Below are positions 1 to 39,733 of a stretch of 64,000 nt of DNA, one piece after another. The notes beneath the pieces were generated by a model. It saw only the letters and a program-made list of their open reading frames with translations. It made no database searches and was not told the origin of the DNA. The stretch's first letter is position 1; each line of letters opens with the position of its first letter. The translations under genes were made by a program, and so were the position numbers. Source of the stretch: Cristatella mucedo (Eukaryota > Bryozoa > Phylactolaemata > Cristatellidae); assembly GCA_009760855.2 (NCBI GenBank), contig WPIO01000006.1, positions 12,574,001 through 12,638,000 of the forward strand. Reading direction: 5' to 3'.

Positions 1-154
1 GCAGACAGTCAAACTATACGCACACAGAATACGCCCGCCTTCGGCCGGCGGCACCCGGTGCCTTACGACAGTTGCCCTACAGCCAGCCGCTGCTAACCGC
101 AACCTCTGACCTTCCCCTCCCCCCCCCCCTGACGGAGCAGCTTTGGCCGCTCAC

Positions 155-1006
155 CTGCGGTCGTCGTCCGGAGGAGCATCGTAGAACGAACTCCGATAAA
201 GTTCACTCTGTGTGCTCCTGACAAACGAAGACGGCCTGCCGGAAGAGACCGCCGGCTGCGAAGGCTGCAGAGGCTGGCGGCCGGGCATGCTGGCGCTCGA
301 GCGCCTAGCAGCCGGCCCGGCTCGCGACCATGCCTGCTGGCAGCCGTCGTCGTCGTAGCGATCGCCGTAGCCACTTCCGTATGCCGAGCCGCCGTCGGCG
401 GTGGCAGGTGGCGCTCGGTTGGCTGCAGAGGCGCCGCCGCGGCCGAGCGGACCTTTTGGTCCGCCGCCAAACTCGAAGACGGTCGTCGGAGGTTCCATTC
501 GGAAGCTGCTCTGGCGCTGCTGCGTCTGCGGCTGCCCCGGCCTGCTGCATTGCGACGACGACGACGACGAGTCCGGAGGATAGAAGGAGCCGCGAGGCTC
601 GCTCGAAAATCCTCCAACGCCGGTAGCGGCGCCTCGGCCACGCGGTGCCGACTCGCTCGGGCAGAATCGCTTGGCTTCGCTGCACTCTGTGGCTGCAGCT
701 ACGCTGTAGCGGCCATCGCCGGAGCTTGCTCGATTGGCCGCTCGGTCGGCGTTTGCTCCGCTCAGGCTGTAGGCGGAGGCAGACTGATGCCACCGCTGCT
801 GCTGCTGCTGCTGCTGTGTCGCTCCTCCGAAGCCAGTTGTCGAAAAGCCGCCTGTATCGCTGCCCGGATAGTTGTTGCCGTCGTCGTCCTCGGTGTCGTC
901 GTCACGACGGCTGGCCTCATCCAACGCGGCCGCGTACTCTCGGTGGCTTACGCTCTGCTGACCATAGGTCTGGCCGTAGGAGCCGGTCGACGGCGTGGAC
1001 GTCTGC
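155..1006 (-). CDS. Low-complexity exon of an unrecognised gene (partial)
   Basis: A long open minus-strand segment runs from an acceptor-like site (CTCAG before 1006) to a strong donor (CCGCAG|GTGAGC at 155/154). It encodes about 284 residues rich in Ser, Gly, Arg, Gln, Asp and Tyr. Visible elements are a GSYGQTYGQQ stretch near the start, an acidic DDDTEDDDGNN patch, a run of seven Gln, a Ser run, and FEFGGGPKG. The Tyr-Gly-Gln beginning recalls prion-like domains of FET-type RNA-binding proteins, but no folded domain is visible, so the family is not assigned. If splicing does not occur at 155, the frame meets a TGA at 151-153, so this could also be a terminal exon. The rest of the gene lies before position 1 and/or above 1.0 kb on the minus strand, where I cannot trace exons. 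The opposite strand is also open in places, which is a by-product of the GC-rich composition. Confidence 0.6.
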
Positions 1007-1079
1007 CTGAGCGCACATTGCCGAAGTGGACGTGACAGGAACGAGGCTGGCGAGCGAGCATGAGGGTGTCGGATCGAGG

Positions 1080-1264
1080 AAATAAAATAGATAAATAAAT
1101 CCCAGCTGATTAAACAGCCTCTTTTTGCATAGCGACAGAAGAGCCTGTACGGCTGTCACAACCGCTTGCAGTGGCGATAAAGAATCGCCCACTGCAGGAA
1201 TCGAACCCAAGACCTCGGGACCGAGGTCGTGAAAGCAACCGCCTTACCTAGTGTGCCATCACGG
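1080..1264 (-). mobile_element. tRNA-derived SINE, copy 1
   Basis: Reverse-oriented copy of the window's SINE. Read on the minus strand it starts at the tRNA-like head (GTGATGGCACACTAGGTAAGG), passes through an 11-bp palindrome and a pol III B-box-like GGTTCGATTCC, and ends in a conserved 3' part before a TAAA-rich tail at 1079-1100. The same unit recurs at 17.66, 30.14, 51.14 and 61.06 kb. Confidence 0.85.
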
Positions 1265-1650
1265 GAAGAGGGGCAGGCGGGTCGAGCGAGCAGACGACTG
1301 CCAAGCGTCAGCAGCGCTAAGAAATCGCACAGCACTCCGAATTCGCCGAGGCAGCAGCCGCCACTGCCGTAGGACAACCTCCACGTGGCGATCAATGGGC
1401 CAGAAGGCTGCAGTTATGCGATATGGAATATATAATATAATATGTAATAAATAATATAATATGCGATATGGAAAGACCTTATGCAAAATACGGATCTGAC
1501 GATGAGTTGACTACTTGCCGAGGACAGCAGCAGCAAAGTTGGTAGAAGGAAAAAAGCTGGCGGGCGAGAGCATTCTACGAGAGCTCGAACTAGCAGCAGC
1601 CGAAGGCCCACGTCTGCCACGAGAGCCGCAGCAAAACCGGTAGCCATAGC
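1265..1650. other. Intergenic, AT-rich short repeats
   Basis: No gene is recognised. Around 1412-1475 lies an AT-rich stretch in which GCGATATGGAA occurs twice, flanking TATAATATAATATG-type sequence. Confidence 0.4.
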
Positions 1651-1718
1651 AAGCGCTTAGAAAGAGATTAAGAGTTCTCCGAGAGCGCTTTATCAGGTGT
1701 ACTATTATTCTTTTTACG
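1651..1718 (+). mobile_element. LINE-A (L2-type) solo 3' tail
   Basis: Only the terminal hairpin-like tail is present (AAGCGCTTAGAAAGAGATTA... then AGCGCTTTATCA and a short ATT run). It is an extreme 5'-truncated copy of the L2-like family described at 28.7 and 37.5 kb. Confidence 0.75.
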
Positions 1719-2830
1719 CAGCTACGCAGGATCGTTCCTAGAAGCTGAGCCCCAATCTTGATTGGCTCCGCGAGGCTGGAGGAGCATTCCAGGTGCCTCG
1801 TCACTCCCGACTTCCTTTTTCGAGTCGGGCGAGAGAGTGCCGCGGTGGATAGTACCCCCAGACAGGCTGCTTTGGCCCCTTTCTTCACCAGTACTCCAGA
1901 GACTAAATTGTAAGGCAGATCTTCATGCCCGGAAAAGCATCCGGCCACTGATGATGTGGCTTGGACAAGGGCCGGCGATAAAGTCGTGAACGACCACTCG
2001 GAAAGGTTTGCATGACTGAACCGATCGTCAGCGACTAGGAATACAAAGAAAAATGCTCGCACAATGAAGAATGAGCCACGACTCGGCCGAAAGAACTATG
2101 GCGAGGCGCTATTCTGGCCTCGGGTCGTGGTTTTTGTTGGCCACGCTCGCCGGCAGGGGGTTCATGCAGGCTGCTCACAAATAGGTCAGCCGGACTGGTT
2201 ACCTTCGTTATGAAGTTACCTGTGCGGTTACCTTTGTTACCTGTGCAGCGGCTTCACGACTATGCAATTGTCTTTTTGGAAACGCACAGCACAACTCAAG
2301 GAGCGAGTGCTAGGCCACAAGATGCATTCCGAGAGCGGTGGAACTAAATGGAGCCACAGCAGCAAGCCCATTGCACGTCATCGGGCAGCCGATAGCCGAG
2401 CAAGGAAGCTATCAATAATACTGCTGCATCTCAGCAAAATTAGTCTACACACCTGTGTAGCGCCTTGCTGGCCTTGGCTTAATTTTAGCGGGAACTGCTC
2501 TATTCGGCGGAGGGCAAGAACTTCTTTGTCCTGGAGCAGTGAGCCAGAGAGCGCCAGTTCGGTTAGAGAGCAAGAGCTTAAGAGCAAGCCAGGAAGCTCT
2601 GGGACCAGCGGTGGCGATTCGGCCTTTAGAATTGGTTCGATACCCGCGGGAGCAGCTGATCGACGTTGGCTGGCCTGTCCACCTCGGCCAAAACTCTGTC
2701 CAAAAAGAATCGCCTGGAACCTATTTGGCATTCAAGCAGGGCAGGGGTGTCCTTCCACTGGCCTAGTGACGGTTTAATTCCTTACCGTAATGGGCCACAG
2801 TGTCGGTCCCAATGCCACTAAGCTCTTACC
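1719..2830. other. Intergenic, no recognised gene
   Basis: Several open frames occur on both strands but none resembles a known protein. At 2633-2646 a GGTTCGATACC motif resembles a pol III B box, so a degenerate SINE is possible; no A box or tail supports it. Short repeats of GTTACCTTTGTTACCTGTG type lie near 2200-2250. Confidence 0.35.
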
Positions 2831-3560
2831 CCATTGGTCTCAGCTAGGTATTTAAGAGTCGAGCGACGCTCGCTCTTGGTCCATTGTTCGGCTCCTCCCT
2901 TCGGCTTCGCTTCGACGCTGTCGGACTCGTTTCTCTGAAAGCGAGGGAGGAGGGCGGGCTGTTCGCCGGCGATTGACGGGACAGGACGAGACATCGCTAG
3001 GAGGATTCAGTGGACTCCACCGAATACGGTCGCATCGCGCCCGAGCTTGCATTTTGTGTTTCTTTTGTGTTTTGTGTGCACGCTCGCACGTGGTCTCGGC
3101 GTAAGGATTGCCGGTGCGAGCTAGACGTAGTTGGTGTGGTGTGCGATATACCGGTTCGGGCTCCTTCGTCTATTTGGGCCGTTCCCCCTAGAGACTCGGG
3201 TAGCCTAAGTGTGGAGACATGTTTCCTCCGCAAGAGTGCTTGGTGTAATGCGTATGGTATTCCTGCCGTTAAAGTGGAAGTGGAGCCCCAGTTCTCCAGT
3301 CAGGATCTAGGCTTCGGTTCGTGCTCCTCGTCTTATTTGGGTCGTTCCCCACAGCAGACTTAGGTAGCCCAAGTGTGGGGACGCGTTCCCTCCGAAAGAG
3401 TGCTTGTGCTGTTGAGAGCGTGCGAGGAGTGTGGAGATAAAACTGAGCTAGACGCGCAGCGACTTTGTGCGCTTGCGAATAAAGCTCAGTAAAATCCCCA
3501 ATTTGTGTGTCTTGCTTTCCGATTCACGCAGGGGACTCACGACCCCCTTTAGTAACGGTA
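2830..3560 (+). repeat. Possible LTR-like unit with internal duplication
   Basis: The region has a TATTTAAG box near 2850, a duplicated block of about 90 bp (3151-3240 and about 3313-3405, sharing TATTTGGG.CGTTCCCC and GTGTGG.GAC and ending in AGAGTGCTTG), and an AATAAA signal at 3478-3483 followed by a T/G-rich stretch. Promoter, then R-like region, then polyadenylation signal is LTR-like order. I did not find convincing TG...CA ends, target-site duplications, a primer-binding site or retroelement coding sequence, so a solo LTR is only a suggestion. Confidence 0.25.
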
Positions 3561-3599
3561 AGTACGTCAGCGCCAGGAACGCTCGTTTCGTGGCGGCCT

Positions 3600-5300
3600 G
3601 CTTATTGCACCGGACGGCATTAGGTGATAGTTTACCCCGCTCGGTGAGCAGCAGGTAAAGCCTATTCAGCCGAGCCTTCGGCGTTACACCTTCGTGGAAG
3701 ATATCTTGCTCTATTTAATTCCGAGCTTTTAACCGCCTTAAGTCAATATTAGCACCCACTCATCCCTAGGATAGATGGCTGGTTTTAAAAGACGAATCGT
3801 AACAACAACAATAGCCAAGCTAGGACATCCCCGACTTTGATTATATACGATACTCGCCGTTCCGAATAGTAGTAATTGCAAAGGAAATTCCAATAAAAAC
3901 CAGCGGTGGCAGCCATAAGAGATGGCTGATAAGCCATTGCCTGAGTTTCAGCTTACATCATGTGACTTGGCGTGACTGCTTTGTTTAAGTTTTCGCGTAC
4001 CAGCGATAGACTGCAACGTCTAGCAGGGGGCCGTGGTAGGCATAACCCACTCAGCGGACTTAGCAAGGGGGTCGTTATGATCTCGGAAAAGGCAGACGTA
4101 CTCGGCGGCCAACGGGAGGGGGTAGGTGGGAGGGGGATTTGTGAGTTCTCCACTAATCGCTAATCACTAAGCCACGAGGCGGTACACTCCCACGCCGAAG
4201 CTGGTGTCTGTCTCTGGTGATGCAAAAGGCAACCTCCGGCTCGAGGTCTGGCACAAGGCAGGCCCAAACCGGATGGGACCGAGCCTGTGTGGAAATGTCA
4301 ACCCGCAAACCGATTATACGCTTCTGGAATGTAGCTGTCCAAGCGAAAGCAGGCAGAACTGCAGTTGAGGCTAAGGCTGCTATGGCAAATACTGCTAGCA
4401 CGCATACTGTCGGCAGCCGATAAATCTATGCTTTGCGAAGCACAATGTTCATTTGGACAATTGCCGGACTTGATTTCGATTGCAATGAATCCAATTGCTG
4501 CCATTTCGGCTATTTTGTGTCTCTGACCTTTTCCCCCTACATGGCAGTGACTGATGTTGTGCTATTTCAAACAATGGTCGGTAAAAGTGTGTGCACTGTG
4601 CATTCTCAAAGACAGGAATCCACGGATCAGCCGAGATCATCGTTCTAAACCGAAGCGGCATTTACGCAGCGACGTCACGAGGAAGAGAAGAACGAGGCCT
4701 TCCTAACCGACTGCTGCCAGTAGCTATTCTCCATATGCTGCATTTTGTAGAAAGGTGTCTAGAGCGTCTATTGCACAAGAACATTTGCACGCGTACTAAC
4801 GAGCCGGGATTAAAAAAAAGATCAAAAACTGTATTGTACACATGAAATTATTGTACTATCTTTACCCCAGCTTCAGCACTGCCCTTAAGAAGGCTTTGAC
4901 TCTTGAGCGATACGGCATAGCTGCTACGAATGTAGTGCTTGCCGTAATTCATTTCAGAATCCATTCGTGCACTATGCGCACCGAGCACTGCGACTAGCCT
5001 CCATGGAACTCACCGTGAACCTCAGCACAAAGCTAACTTAAACATAACCGAATAATGCATGCATGCTCGCATTGCATTTCCTTAACTCTCATGCGCGATG
5101 ATGCGAACTCGTGTGTTCTGATGCACTGGAAGTGGCATTCTCTTCTACATTCTCAACGCGTCTGGACAGAATATTCATCCATGCTGTATGGAGTGCAGCT
5201 GGCACCGGCTGAACTGGGTGAACCTAATCGGGAGCAAGTACGAAACTACCCAAATACATGCACACATCTCTCACAAAGGGAGAAGCGCGACTAGTTATTA
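3600..5300. other. Intergenic, nothing recognised
   Basis: No open frame here resembles a known protein, and no tRNA-like, LINE or SINE sequence was recognised. Confidence 0.4.
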
Positions 5301-6420
5301 TAGCAAAAGGCGAGCCGGATTCAAGAGCGGCAGACGAGATGGAATGCCTTCGTACGGGGCAGCCGCCGAGCGGCTGTCGACTCAAATGCGTCGGCAGCTA
5401 ATGGTAAGCCACGCCCACCGCTGGCCGACCTAGTTAAGTAGTTCAAGTCGAGCCCCGGTGTATAGCTGCTCGCGGGTGTGAGCGAGGCGCAGCAGCACTC
5501 TCACCGATAGTTCTTTTGCTGGTTCGAGCCGCTAGCATCGCTGCGCCTCGGATGGCGCATGAGCGGCGGCAGATGCGACTGAGAGCCGGTGCCTGCAAGA
5601 AACGCGGTCGCGTCGTCGTGGGACGCGGACCCGCAATTACGCGGCTCAACGAGGCGCGCTCAACGAGATGCAGTCGGCCGTCGGGGCGCCTCGACCGTCT
5701 GCGCAAGGGCGGAGCGTGCAGGCCCGGGCGTGCGTGCGCACGCCCGGGCAGACGGCCGGCTGCGCGCAGACTGCGAGTAGGCTGCAGGTTATGCAAGTTA
5801 CCGCACGCGCTACCGCTAGGTCGCGTTGCTTGCGCGAGGGTGCGGTTTCCGCCAGCTCGCCGGCGTGCGCCTCGCATTGCTCGCGCGTCTGCTGCCGGGA
5901 GGGGGCAATAACGGCGGGCTCGAGCCAACCGCAATACCGCGCTGAAGACGAGCGTGGGGACCAGCGCTGGGCGGCTCGTGCGAATTCAGTGGGCCGAGCG
6001 GTCGGCGCAAGGCGCTGGACGGCGGACGTGTGCGGATATGAAGGGTGTCCGTACACGTACCTAGCGAGTTCCAACACATTGCTACTGCACCTCACCAGGT
6101 TTAGTGCCCGCGGTGTATGTGTACGGACTTATCTTTCGTAGATAGAAGAGCGCGTTTTACATGGAGTGTGGTACGGGTAGGCGCCGCCGAAGGAATAGCC
6201 GCGTCTGCGCCTGACGTCACGAAGCTCAGGAGCGTCTGCCTGCGGTTCCGGTTCGACCAGCCACACCCACATCCGACCGGTTTGCGGCGGCTCACAGAGC
6301 CTGGTCTTGCGTGCGTCGTATTCGTTGTAAATGCGGCCGTCAGCGTACGTCTTCGAAATTTAGGCATCTGCAGTCATACGCCTCTGTCCCCAGCCCGATC
6401 GGGCGGGAACTAGAGCTAAG
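5300..6420. promoter_or_regulatory. CpG-rich block, possible promoter region
   Basis: A strongly GC- and CpG-rich stretch, with many GCGC and CGCG steps and 150-residue open frames on both strands in several frames. Open frames on all frames are expected in such composition and none looks like a real protein. The block could be a CpG-island promoter for the minus-strand gene at 155-1006, or for a gene whose exons I cannot see. Confidence 0.3.
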
Positions 6421-6479
6421 AGTTTCTGCTAAGAGCTTCCGCCGAGATGGGCTGCGGCCGTACCGAGGGGGGGGGGTGA

Positions 6480-8700
6480 ACGACGCGTAGGGCGTCTACA
6501 AGCGGACGAGATATGTTGTGGGCTAATGTTTATCGACCTGGTGCGCTGCCCTGCTCTCAATTCTGCTCAGATAATAGAGCTTTTTTTACGCGCATTGTGG
6601 CGTTATTAGAAAATTGAGAGTGAGAACATTTTTCTTCTTTATTGCAAATATTCTGCGAATGACGGAAGAGGGCCACGTGACAGAAGTTCAAGTCGTCACG
6701 TTTTAGCATTCCAGGAAAGACCGAAACAACGACAATTTTCACGTAAAGGGAGCAAGAACGTGAGCTCACCTGTACAGAGCCTCTCGCTCGCTAGCACGAA
6801 CTCTATCGCACACATACGCGCGCATGCACACATCAAATCGCGAGATAAGCTTAAGCTGTGACCCAAACTTACTTAGCTTACTTGCTGTTCAACATGGGTG
6901 AAATAAAGTAGAGTTAACTTACCTCATTACTACTTTCACTTACTGCTTCGGCCGCGGCTGTCACCAATGTTCGACACCGGAGCTGAAGAATGCTATTATT
7001 TGGGAGAATTCCGCGACGCCTTCTGAGATCTAATGCAATCGATGGCCCTGCAAGCCACGAACCTTAGTTCAAATGAAAGGCTACTAATGTGTCTAAAGAT
7101 GGAATTGATGCAGAAGGACACACATCTCCGTCGACTTTTGGTAATAACGCAAAACTAAATATTAATTGTCCACAAGCCTGTCATACGTGGGAGCAAAGCA
7201 AAACCAGCGACGAATCAGCGAAAAAAAATCTCACCGAACGTGCTTCGGAGCATGCCAATATATAATAACCCTTAAAAACAGGCGGCAGCTGAATAATCAG
7301 TCCAATCAAGCCGGTCTGCTTTTAGAACCGAGGCTAGCTGCCCGCACGACACGTCAACGGCCACGATCATATTTCCCAGAAGTGCGATTTCTTAGAAGCA
7401 ATTGGCATTGCCTAATTTTCCCCGCGGGGATTAGCGATGAGTGCTGTTTCTTTATTTATCGCACGGAGCAAGCAAATTATACCAAACTGGTCGATACAAT
7501 TAGCTAGCCATCGACTAGAGCTGCGATGTATCATAGTTCCGCACAAAGATTAGCCACCGAACGCATAATCAGCCAATGCGTAATTGCGGGATTTTATATG
7601 CGGAGTCGATGCTTTAAAACGGGTTGCATTGTCCTTGGGCTGAAAACGGTGCAACTCGCACAGCGGTGCTAGTTCTCACCGAGCTGGGCAAAAACCGGGA
7701 AAGCGAGCGCCTCAACGCACGGCTAGCGCGTTGCAGCCGCTACGTGCACGCCCGCACGTATTCCGACGGCAGCAAAGCGCAGCATCAATAAAGAGCGCCT
7801 CCTACCTTAAAATATCAAGTCCGTGTCATTAAAGTAGACCGCTAGATTTCATTGCTACATGGAGGTGAACATGTACGGTGCTAGCCATAACGGAAAACTC
7901 TGCGAAGCTTAAATTACAACTGACTCGTTAGGCAATGTGATGTAATTTCTATGCCCCTAACCATAGATTATGACATAAACGGTTCCCACTCGTCACAACT
8001 TAGGACCCACGAATAAGATATAGTCTAAAGAACTGAGGCAAGAAGAAATCTGGTCAAATCAGGGTATGTCTTGACGCAAGTCGGAATTGAGCTTTGTAAC
8101 AGCCTTGGTGCTATCCTTTAGCAGGCTGCTGGTTAACGGTGAAATGTACGTTTAAATTAAAAATAAAATTTCCTTCTGACATCGAGATCCCTCCCTACCT
8201 TTAGAGAATCAACGCTCTCAAGACTATTACGTCTAAATATGACTGTATGCTGATGAGCTACTAGAACTACCTGTTGGACTCTTTGAACTGAGAGTTAATT
8301 TTAAATTCGCTTAAAGCTCACTACACTACAGCTTTTCAATACGTTCAATATTAATAAAGCAGGCTGCTCAATAATTCGTATAATTTCGTCACGTAATTTC
8401 GTGATTCGTATACTCTCTTGATTTCCAAATTTCGGCAAAGCAAGCAGCTAATTCAGCTTTCGAGCACTCAATACTGTGGTCAGCACGCGCCTTAACCCGA
8501 CGAACGTAGGAGCCCACGTTGCAGGTACATTGTTCGTTTACATTTGCAAAACCCACGTGACAGCGCAAGATAGCTTAGTGATGGTACTCAGAAATTGTAT
8601 CCTATAATTCCGACATCAAAAGTTATGAAAAGTGCCCCGCGGCAGCACCTGAGCCAAAGCTCATAATCCGTAAAAGCGCGCTCGCAACGGCGCCGGTCCT
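6480..8700. other. Intergenic, nothing recognised
   Basis: No recognised gene or repeat. A polyadenylation-type AATAAA lies at about 7786, after a GC-rich patch, without an identifiable transcript. Confidence 0.35.
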
Positions 8701-9268
8701 TTCGCGCTCGCAACGGACGCGTGAAGAAAACAAGCGAGCGAAGCGGCGGAATCTCGAAGCGCTGCTACAGCGAGTCGCTGCCCCAATGCCGCCGACCCAG
8801 GAATGCCGACGCTAGCAGAGTGCGGCACCGAGTTACGGTGGCACCGAGTTACAGTACCGGTGCAGAGCGTCCACTCACTCGTTCGACGCCCAAAGCACGA
8901 CCGACGAACTGATTAGTACACGAGTTAGGATTTAATTTCGCCTTAACTTATATTACGACGTATCCGATTCGTATTCCATTATAGTTAAGGAACAGCGAGT
9001 AATATCTAGGCAGTCGTAGTCTGGCTGATGTAGAGGCGGCCACGTCGTGTCGGCGTCTGACAGCGGAAGCGAGGCGCGAGGCATGGTCGGCGGAGACCAG
9101 GCGTCGTCGGCCGGCCGGCCCTGCAGGCAGTTTGTACACAACGAACTGTGCTGCTGCTGCTGCTCCTCTGCCCGCCGTCAAGAAACCCATGCCAACGTTT
9201 CGGATGTAAAAAAAACTCCGCTGGGCCCCCAACAACCGATTGGCCATCGCCCAACGCTGCCGCCTAGC
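8700..9268. other. GC-rich intergenic segment
   Basis: GC-rich sequence with a short GCT run near 9150. Open frames of 80-110 residues occur on both strands over the same bases, but none is recognisable. Confidence 0.3.
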
Positions 9269-9269
9269 T

Positions 9270-9637
9270 ATTTGATTCATATGCTCCCAAAGCCTGGAAC
9301 TCCCTCCCGACCTGCGTCAGAACATCCCCTGACCTGACCACATTTAAAAGGAACCTAAAAACACACCTATTTAGGACAGCATTTAGTGGGTCCCTGTGAT
9401 TCGTCCTTCACGTGCTTATGCTTGCTGACACTGTGCATGCTGCCACTAACCACATTTGCATGCTGACCCTGTGCATGTCACCCCTAACCATATTATTCAT
9501 TTCGTTTGTTTTTCAAGCATGATTTTACTTACCATTCAATTGCATTTCACTTTACAGCAAGTGTAAAGCGCCTAGAGAGAGAGATTAAGTTCTCTGAGGG
9601 CGCTTTATCAAGTGAATTATTATTATTATTATTATAG
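9270..9637 (+). mobile_element. LINE-A (L2-type) 3' end, truncated
   Basis: Encodes the last part of the LINE ORF2 (YAPKAWNSLP-like reading, degraded), then the family's 3' UTR with two GCATGCTGAC-type repeats, the AAGCGCC...GGGCGCTTTATCA tail and an (ATT)n run. It closely matches the ends of the copies at 15.1 and 28.7 kb. Confidence 0.88.
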
Positions 9638-9639
9638 AC

Positions 9640-10560
9640 AACGGCGCGCAAGGGCTAACGCAGTCGACGAGCAAGTCTCGCAGCTGCGAATTCTCCGCTC
9701 GCATGCTGTCTGCGGATGGCGGCCTAATCCCCTTCGATTGGCAACCTGGAAGCGTCGCGCCGGGGTGTGTCGCCAGGTACACCCCTAAAGAACCCCGCCC
9801 GGAAGCACCGTGGCCGCTCCACAGTGGCTAGCGAGCTTCCGCGGAGGCGCGACCACGAATGGCCCCTGGACGGCCACACTAACCGCGTAGTTTTTATTTT
9901 AAGAGTCCATACTCATGGTTAAACATTTAAATGAACCAAACATTTCTGCGCAAATACTTGAGAGCTGAATGCGGTCATTCGAGAGCAAAAATTGATGCAA
10001 TTATTTCTCGATTGAGCATGTGGCGGAAATATTCATTCCCGGTCCAAAACCGGACATTCCAGCAGTTTTTGGCCAATTCCTTATTAGTAAAAAAAGCAGA
10101 ACAACCTCAACGAAATATGAAAGTCGTTGAGCTACATACATAGTGTCACAGTAGGGCAAAAACCACGATTCGACTGCTGAGTGACCAGATACGACCAGAA
10201 ACGAGCCCCAAAAAGGTCGCCAATCTCAAAGCGAACTCTAATTCATTTTTTTCCGGTGGACCTTGGCAGTTGGTGCACGACTCATCACTGATAGGCTCCT
10301 CAATTCTCTTGTTCCAGCTGAAATTACCACCCGCCGTTCCTCCGACTCTAGTCACTTACCGCTGCCTCCAAGTCCTTTGGGACGCGATTGCAGTTGACCA
10401 GTTTCCCGTTGCGAGGGACTCACTACCGGCTAATAACGCTATAATATCTCCCTTACTTGGCTACAGTACATTTCAAATGAAGGTGAAAAACAACCTGCTC
10501 TTCAAAGCATTTGCTCCGTCAATGTGCATTTTCATGTGCCGATGGGTGCTGAAAACTTGC
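9640..10560. other. Intergenic, nothing recognised
   Basis: GC-rich at 9640-9880, then AT-rich. No recognisable protein or repeat family. Confidence 0.35.
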
Positions 10561-10566
10561 AGGTAA

Positions 10567-10990
10567 ATAATAATAATAATAATATGTTCAGACATTCGCT
10601 TAGCACCAAGAGAACTTAATCTATTTCCACTGCTTTACCACTGCTGTAATGGAAGCATGCCAATTGATTAGTGATAATGTTGCGGAGCAGGCTATTGAAG
10701 CCTTCGGACGCTACCCGAATGGGCCTACCAGCATGTCACGGTACAGGTACCGCTGCCAGTCAGCAGTAAACTGCTTGGTGCAGATAGGTCGGCTGGAGCA
10801 TAAGAATGAAGAGACCTAAAAGTGAGTGACAAAACCTTTAAGTTGATGCGCTGGTTGACGGGGAGCCAGTACATGTTGGTGAGAAGAAGTAGAATGAGGT
10901 AACTGCGGTGTTCATGAGAGACAAGCCTAGCTGCAGAGTTTTGCACCAACTATAAAAGCCGGAGTGCGCAGGCCGGAAGACCTATCGCTA
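10567..10990 (-). mobile_element. LINE-A (L2-type) fragment, degenerate
   Basis: On the minus strand this reads MVQNSAARLVSHEHRS and then YWLPVNQRI, the conserved segment after the RT domain of L2-like elements. Its 3' end faces the AAT run at 10567. It carries many substitutions compared with the 28.7 kb copy. Confidence 0.75.
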
Positions 10991-10999
10991 ATCTGAATG

Positions 11000-11105
11000 C
11001 TCGAGATGCTTTACGACATAGGTGAAGTGCCTAAAAATGTTGTTAGCTCTCTTGGAGCGTTACAAAGAACAAAGAAAATAATAATATCATAATCATCATT
11101 ATAGT
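11000..11105 (+). mobile_element. Degenerate L2-type tail
   Basis: GAAGTGCCTAAAAATGTTGTTAGC... and a GAGCGTTAC stretch followed by AATAATAAT-like sequence resemble a decayed L2-type 3' tail lying just upstream of CTU2. Confidence 0.4.
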
Positions 11106-11258
11106 AAGTCGCTAGTTATTTTCCGGTTGCTGTATCTATAGGTACGTCCATAGACCGGATTCAGATTGTCTATCGCTGCGGAAGCACTCTTTAGCTTTTG
11201 GAGGGAGTAATTTTAGGGCGTGCACACTTCCGGACTCTTGGTCATCAGGGTGGGCGCA

Positions 11259-39512
<28,254 letters not shown>

Positions 39513-39717
39513 CCTTCAGGCTCTGCAGATGCACTGCTACGTGCACTCTTTCTACTGCCGTTTGAGCTGTGTCGTCGCGGTAGCAGTTTCTTAGAGGAAT
39601 ATTTTGCTTTGTAGATACTCCCGAACAGATTGATTCATTGTGTTTGGAAGAACCCTTGATTAAGGTGAATTGGATTTCCATCATTCACGAATAGCCATAA
39701 TGCCATTTCATTTAGTT

Positions 39718-39733
39718 ATTAAATTGTATTAAA
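39718..39733 (+). terminator. Candidate CTU2 polyadenylation signals
   Basis: Two ATTAAA hexamers (39718-39723 and 39728-39733) lie about 205 nt past the stop codon. No clear downstream GU-rich element was assessed. Confidence 0.35.

Noticed and set aside
5443-6413. Several 130-160-residue overlapping frames on both strands
   Set aside because: Open in many frames at once because of GC-rich composition; no domain or splice logic.
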